18,631 nucleotides of DNA, from NCBI GenBank assembly GCA_030666935.1, contig DAOUWX010000015.1:1-18631 (forward strand). The letters are read 5' to 3'. Positions 15,478 to 18,631 of the stretch are shown here, piece by piece (position 1 is the first letter of the stretch; each line of letters opens with the position of its first letter). Origin of the DNA: Atribacterota bacterium (GTDB lineage: Bacteria > Atribacterota > Phoenicimicrobiia > Phoenicimicrobiales > Phoenicimicrobiaceae). The notes beneath the pieces were generated by a model that was not told where the DNA came from, searched no databases, and was given only the letters and a program-made list of their open reading frames with translations. The translations under genes were made by a program, and so were the position numbers.

Positions 15478-15506
15478 ATTATATATGATACACTTACATT
15501 TTTCAA
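15478..15506 (-). promoter_or_regulatory. Strong sigma-70-type promoter
   Basis: Minus strand: -35 TTGAAA (15501-15506), exactly 17 bases, then consensus -10 TATAAT (15478-15483). It points toward the 70-residue membrane protein gene. It is the best-matched promoter in the window. Confidence 0.6.
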
Positions 15507-15534
15507 GACTGCTGTCAATTGACATTTATTTTTA

Positions 15535-15554
15535 GACGGTCTTTTGACAAAGTT
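15535..15554. repeat. REP-like palindrome family, copy E (right half)
   Basis: GACGGTCTTTTGACAAAGTT matches the right half of copy A with one change over ACGGTCCTTTGACAAAGTT; the left arm is not at its expected place, although a separate TGTCAATTGACA dyad is just upstream. It sits 7 bases 3' of the GNAT remnant stop. Confidence 0.55.
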
Positions 15555-15561
15555 AAAAAAT

Positions 15562-15705
15562 TCAAATTTTATTTAATCTCCAACAAAACATTTTTCCATT
15601 TTCTTGGTATTTTTCCATTCCAACTTTTTCCAAAACTCTATAGGTAGGAAAATTGTAATCATCAAGAGGAATTAATTTCAACTTTTCAGTTTCCAGAATA
15701 AACAT
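15562..15705 (-). pseudogene. GNAT acetyltransferase remnant with internal deletion
   Basis: A 47-codon minus-strand frame joins the two ends of a GNAT N-acetyltransferase. It opens MFILETEKLKLIPLD, the characteristic first strand of RimJ/RimL-type enzymes, and passes directly into YRVLEKVGMEKYQENGKMF, the C-terminal helix and strand (normally xSxRVLEKxGF). About 100 or more central residues, including the acetyl-CoA-binding loop, are missing, so no enzyme can result. The join is in frame with no stop, which suggests one clean deletion rather than gradual decay. A weak purine-rich SD (AAGAAGAAAAG) precedes the ATG, 23 bases after the DUF456 stop, so the original was probably co-transcribed with that gene. 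Confidence 0.7.
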
Positions 15706-15728
15706 TTTATTTCTTTTCTTCTTTGTTT

Positions 15729-16214
15729 TTAGCCCTTAAAGATGTAGACAAAAAAATAGAAAGCCATCACTAAAGATAAAGACAGTTTGATAAGAACTGC
15801 CGCCATGCTTCCGATAAAAGTAGCCAGACCGGCTTTTAAAGCCATTGAATTTTCTTTGCCGGCGATAAGCTCCCCTAAAATGGCACCGATAAATATCCCT
15901 AAAATCATTCCAAAGGGAGGAAAGAAGATGATGCCGGCCATCATCCCTATTATTGCTCCCCAGATTCCGTATTTACTGGTGCCGTACTTTTTAGCTCCCA
16001 GTAGAGGGAGAAAATAATCTCCCAGGGAGACTACAATAGTTAAGACAGCAAACTTGACCAAGAAACTATTACTAAAAACAGGTTCTTCTTTGGCAAACTG
16101 AAGCAATATAAGGGCAGCATAACTAAGAGGAGGTCCGGGAATTGCAGGAAAAATGCAGCCAATTACTCCTATAACGGTACAGATTATTCCTAATAAAATT
16201 AAACCATATTCCAT
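15729..16214 (-). CDS. DUF456 membrane protein
   Basis: A 161-residue membrane protein built of glycine-rich hydrophobic helices. The pattern MEYGLILLGIICTVIGVIG, then PAIPGPPLSYAALILLQF, then DYFLPLLGAKKYGTSKYGIWGAIIG and FGMILGIFIGAILGEL is diagnostic of DUF456. The repeated GxxxG-type segments resemble glycine zippers. Function is unknown. The ATG at 16214 is unusual: the nearest SD (GGAG) is about 13 bases away and lies inside a 45-bp repeat that also occurs at 17606-17650. Its original downstream partner appears to have been a GNAT acetyltransferase, now deleted. Confidence 0.88.
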   Translation of the reverse strand: MEYGLILLGIICTVIGVIGCIFPAIPGPPLSYAALILLQFAKEEPVFSNSFLVKFAVLTIVVSLGDYFLPLLGAKKYGTSKYGIWGAIIGMMAGIIFFPPFGMILGIFIGAILGELIAGKENSMALKAGLATFIGSMAAVLIKLSLSLVMAFYFFVYIFKG

Positions 16215-16225
16215 CGCAAATTGAT

Positions 16226-16270
16226 TTCTCCAGATAATAATTTTGATATCAAAAATTGTTTAACGATTTG
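16226..16270. repeat. 45-bp direct repeat, copy 1
   Basis: Matches 17606-17650 at 38 of 45 positions without gaps. It covers the 5' leader of the DUF456 gene, including its SD, and contains a perfect palindrome TTTTGATATCAAAA (16241-16254) that copy 2 lacks. Spacing between copies is 1380 bp, with the Ntn-hydrolase gene between. Confidence 0.65.
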
Positions 16271-16360
16271 TATAAGGGGTGAAAAGATAGAACGCTCAGG
16301 GCTTCGGGATTTAATTTATATATTATAATTCAATTGCTTATGAAACTGTCTCCTTAATGA

Positions 16361-17437
16361 TTACTCATTACAAATAAATGACTCCGGATACCAGGCCATT
16401 GAATCTCGAGCTTCATTGGGCATATTCTTAAGAAATTCAACATTATTACAGACATTTTCTATAAGCTCTCTGTTTAGTTTTGTGCTATAGTAAATGAAAT
16501 CTTTCTCAATTTTATCAATATTATTTTCAACATCAGTTATAAGTACCGGTGACTTACATGAAAAATTGAAATCTTCAAAATTTATTACCCTTGTTTCCCT
16601 ATTTCCATATGTCTTGTAATATATTTTCATATTTACTATATCATAAACAATACTCCAATGTGTGGCTTCTCCCTGACTAACTGTTTTCAAAATATCGAAA
16701 GAATAATTAATTATATTTTCGGATTTCTTTTCGTCAAATTTCTTTACCATACTCGCAGCTTGAGCGAATCTGTCCAAAGATTTTATTGTTTTTGGAATTG
16801 TATCATTCCCGCCGAATTCAATGAATTTTTTAGTATAATCAACCGATTCCTCATAGGTATTATTTGCTAAAACAGTTACCGGTAAATCTTTACCTTTATG
16901 ATAAACTAATTTCCCATCAATATATTCAATGGTTGCCACATCTCCTTGCTTATCACAAAGTAAAAAATGTATAGGTGCTTGTGATTGAAATGACACTCTT
17001 ACCAATGTATCACTCGCAATAACATCATTGATAGTAGCAGAATTATCCAATTGATACTGAATCCATTGCAATTCACTTAATCCGTAACGATTATCGGATT
17101 CCGGATACTTCGTTTTATCGAGCCACATTTGTTCAATGACAAGACCAGCTTCATTAATTCCTCCGTAAGGGAATTCTCTCCCCATTTGATTAAAAGTGAT
17201 ACTTCCATACTTTGAAGTCCAGGTGATTGGTTTTTCGGGAGGGAAGACCGCTGCAGTTTTTGTGACATTCCTTTTATTTATCATTACATATCCAAAACCG
17301 GTGCTAAAGTCAAAATTTCTGCCAAATATTATATTTTCATTATCTTTTATACAAAACGTGGTACAGGGATATACATTACTGCTTAAATAAAAAACAATTA
17401 AACATACGATTAAGATAACAATACTTTTCTTTTTCAT
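16361..17437 (-). CDS. Exported choloylglycine hydrolase/penicillin acylase-type Ntn-hydrolase
   Basis: Linear amide C-N hydrolase (peptidase family C59 type), 358 residues. A signal peptide (basic MKKK, hydrophobic 5-20) leads straight to CTTFC, so export or self-processing would expose Cys25 as the N-terminal nucleophile. The known active-site set can be traced: Cys25, Arg40 and Asp43 (GRNFDF), Asn95 (GGINEAGL), Asn192/193 (LANNTY) and Arg223 (LDRFAQA); THWSIVYD (259-266) is also typical. Relatives cleave bile-acid conjugates, penicillin V, or acyl-homoserine lactones; substrate choice cannot be read. The frame reaches a TTG at 17452, but ATG 17437 after AAGGAG is clearly better. It stands alone between two copies of a direct repeat. 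Confidence 0.88.
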   Translation of the reverse strand: MKKKSIVILIVCLIVFYLSSNVYPCTTFCIKDNENIIFGRNFDFSTGFGYVMINKRNVTKTAAVFPPEKPITWTSKYGSITFNQMGREFPYGGINEAGLVIEQMWLDKTKYPESDNRYGLSELQWIQYQLDNSATINDVIASDTLVRVSFQSQAPIHFLLCDKQGDVATIEYIDGKLVYHKGKDLPVTVLANNTYEESVDYTKKFIEFGGNDTIPKTIKSLDRFAQAASMVKKFDEKKSENIINYSFDILKTVSQGEATHWSIVYDIVNMKIYYKTYGNRETRVINFEDFNFSCKSPVLITDVENNIDKIEKDFIYYSTKLNRELIENVCNNVEFLKNMPNEARDSMAWYPESFICNE

Positions 17438-17605
17438 TTTATCTCCTTTCAATTATTTTATTTTTTGCAAAGGTGTATTATATAATTTATATCATATAAT
17501 TCAAAATGGCGCAATTCATCTATCATTCTCCCAATTCTTACTTTTTCCCCTAATCCTTAATAGTAACCCGGTCAGGGTAAAGTTATACCTCCAGCCTTAG
17601 CTTAC

Positions 17606-17650
17606 TTCTCCAGGTAATAATTTAGGTGTAAAAAACTGTTTAACGATTAG
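17606..17650. repeat. 45-bp direct repeat, copy 2
   Basis: Same orientation as copy 1 (16226-16270), 38 of 45 identical. It retains the CTGGAG SD-like string on the minus strand, but no DUF456-like frame follows it. Confidence 0.65.
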
Positions 17651-17677
17651 TTTCATCTGCCGAAGGGCTTGTTTGTG

Positions 17678-17753
17678 AAAAAAGGGGACAGTTGTTCTAT
17701 TTTTTTCAAAGTAATATGGTTTTATAATAAAAAATATAACCGTCCCTTTTTTT
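17678..17753. repeat. GGGAC/GTCCC inverted repeat, possible bidirectional terminator
   Basis: Arms AAAAAAGGGGACAGTT (17678-17693) and AACCGTCCC followed by T7 (17738-17753) pair at 15 of 16 positions (one G-T) around a 44-base AT-rich loop. Because each arm ends in an A/T run, transcripts from either strand would show a stem followed by a U-run. It starts 5 bases 3' of the stop of the last gene. Such GGGGACAGTT/AACTGTCCC repeats commonly accompany REP-associated tyrosine transposases, though none is seen here. Confidence 0.6.
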
Positions 17754-17757
17754 CTAA

Positions 17758-18609
17758 CTACAACTCCTTTTTCAAATTAAACATATATAAAACAATCAAC
17801 ACAAAGCTAAATAATGTCAATGCACTGAAAATAGCTATCATGCCATAATCTGCCTGAAAGCCTTCACGAAACGGTACAAACCATTCTCCGAATGCCACAG
17901 ATAGGCAGATTGTCAGTGTTTTAAAGAGTGCGACTCCCGCCAGGATATTACCAAAGGGCTTATTCCGCAGAAGTTTGGCGGCAATTATCCCGAAGGCGGG
18001 AAAAACCACACATAAATCCAAAACAAAAACCGCATAAGTATCCCCAGGTATGTGCTTTGCAATATCAGGTGTAATTCTGAGCAGCCATACAGGAATAAGG
18101 ACTAAAAGAATTACAATCAGAAAAATGCTGATGGACATGCGCAATGCTCCAGGCAACCGGGTTTGCTTTACTACATCTGGTTTAAAACTGGTAAGTCCCC
18201 AGATCATGCTATATATGGATAGTCCGAAAACTGCCAGGTAGATGAGGTAAATAGAGGTGTATTGCCCTTGCATGGCATAGAGCCCGTAGCCATAAAAGAA
18301 ATACCCGGTTAACCCAAGGATGGCTATGAAGGTTTTATACTCCGGATGTTTCAGAAATACTAATGACAGAACAGCCAAGATCAGACTTAGTGGAATCGAT
18401 ATAGTATCCTGGGCAAGTGACCCGGATATTAAAGTTTTTGATAACGAGCCTGCGAAAAACACGTCTGTGTAAAGGTTTTTATCCAGCACTCCTGCCAGTG
18501 ATGCATATAATGCCAAGAGTGATAGGATGAGCGTCATGATAGCCGTCAGGCAGCTTTTTTGGATATTAATCATATTGCTGCTCTCGCTTAAAGTTTTTTC
18601 AATTTTCAT
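17758..18609 (-). CDS. Polytopic membrane protein, unknown function
   Basis: A 283-residue protein with about eight hydrophobic segments and short loops; I recognise no family. Visible points: a charged start (MKIEKTLSESS), an early helix LTAIMTLILSLLALYASL, an extracytoplasmic loop with DKNLYTDVFF, and aromatic-rich loops such as GYFFYGYGLYAMQGQY and FGEWFVPFREGFQADYG. No transporter, protease or kinase motif is evident. The frame extends to a TTG at 18630 at the window edge, but ATG 18609 is more natural, with AGGT 9 bases upstream. G+C is slightly higher than in neighbouring genes by eye, which might mark a separate origin. Its 3' end abuts an inverted repeat that can act as terminator. 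Confidence 0.75.
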   Translation of the reverse strand: MKIEKTLSESSNMINIQKSCLTAIMTLILSLLALYASLAGVLDKNLYTDVFFAGSLSKTLISGSLAQDTISIPLSLILAVLSLVFLKHPEYKTFIAILGLTGYFFYGYGLYAMQGQYTSIYLIYLAVFGLSIYSMIWGLTSFKPDVVKQTRLPGALRMSISIFLIVILLVLIPVWLLRITPDIAKHIPGDTYAVFVLDLCVVFPAFGIIAAKLLRNKPFGNILAGVALFKTLTICLSVAFGEWFVPFREGFQADYGMIAIFSALTLFSFVLIVLYMFNLKKEL

Positions 18610-18631
18610 TCTATGTTTACCTACTTTCAAT

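Larger units (their letters stand above)
17438..17757. other. Intergenic stretch upstream of the Ntn-hydrolase
   Basis: This 320-bp gap holds the SD of the Ntn-hydrolase gene, the second copy of the 45-bp direct repeat, and the GGGAC/GTCCC inverted repeat. I found no RNA gene and no convincing promoter. Confidence 0.5.

Noticed and set aside
15228..15560. tRNA or riboswitch in the long gap
   Set aside because: No GTTCGA-type T-loop, acceptor pairing, or known aptamer core could be found.

Overview
The window is AT-rich (roughly one third G+C by eye) with strong purine-rich Shine-Dalgarno (SD) sites, frequent AGA codons and many small membrane proteins. This suggests a low-GC anaerobic bacterium, for example a Clostridia-like Firmicute or an Atribacterota-type lineage. 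No marker gene settles the taxonomy. Every gene is on the minus strand except one LysE-family exporter. The content looks like ordinary accessory chromosome; there is no rRNA, tRNA, CRISPR array, intact transposase or phage module.

Layout, left to right. 1-700: a four-helix membrane protein of unknown function. 700-5540: a carbohydrate-type ABC importer (solute-binding protein, then two permeases, no ATPase) followed downstream by a cobalamin-binding radical SAM enzyme; the binding-protein gene has a possible 9-codon leader ORF with a near-perfect SD and an upstream region with repeats and a palindrome. 5704-7254: a secreted protein made of seven 52-residue repeats, probably a seven-bladed propeller, plus its 5' region. 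7255-8750: a cysteine-rich DUF3795 protein, a CPBP-family membrane protease and a 64-residue membrane protein. 8850-10623: a ketopantoate reductase-like dehydrogenase divergent from the LysE-type exporter. 10790-12100: a HEAT-repeat protein and a DUF998 membrane protein. 12324-14838: a TM0106-type RecB-like nuclease tightly linked to a BtrH/DUF4872 cysteine acyltransferase-like protein. 15015-16214: a 70-residue membrane protein with a long leader, an internally deleted GNAT acetyltransferase remnant and a DUF456 membrane protein. 16361-18609: an exported choloylglycine hydrolase/penicillin acylase-type Ntn-hydrolase and an unrecognised polytopic membrane protein.

Two layers are not explained by the genes. 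First, a family of short imperfect palindromes (core GTCCTTTGACAAA) occurs five times, each time just 3' of a minus-strand reading frame. Second, there are GGGAC/GTCCC inverted repeats of the kind seen beside REP-associated transposases. A 45-bp imperfect direct repeat also brackets the Ntn-hydrolase gene. I did not find a clearly new multi-gene system. The best leads are the palindrome family, the propeller with its two-blade duplication, the solute-binding-protein leader region and the nuclease/BtrH pair.
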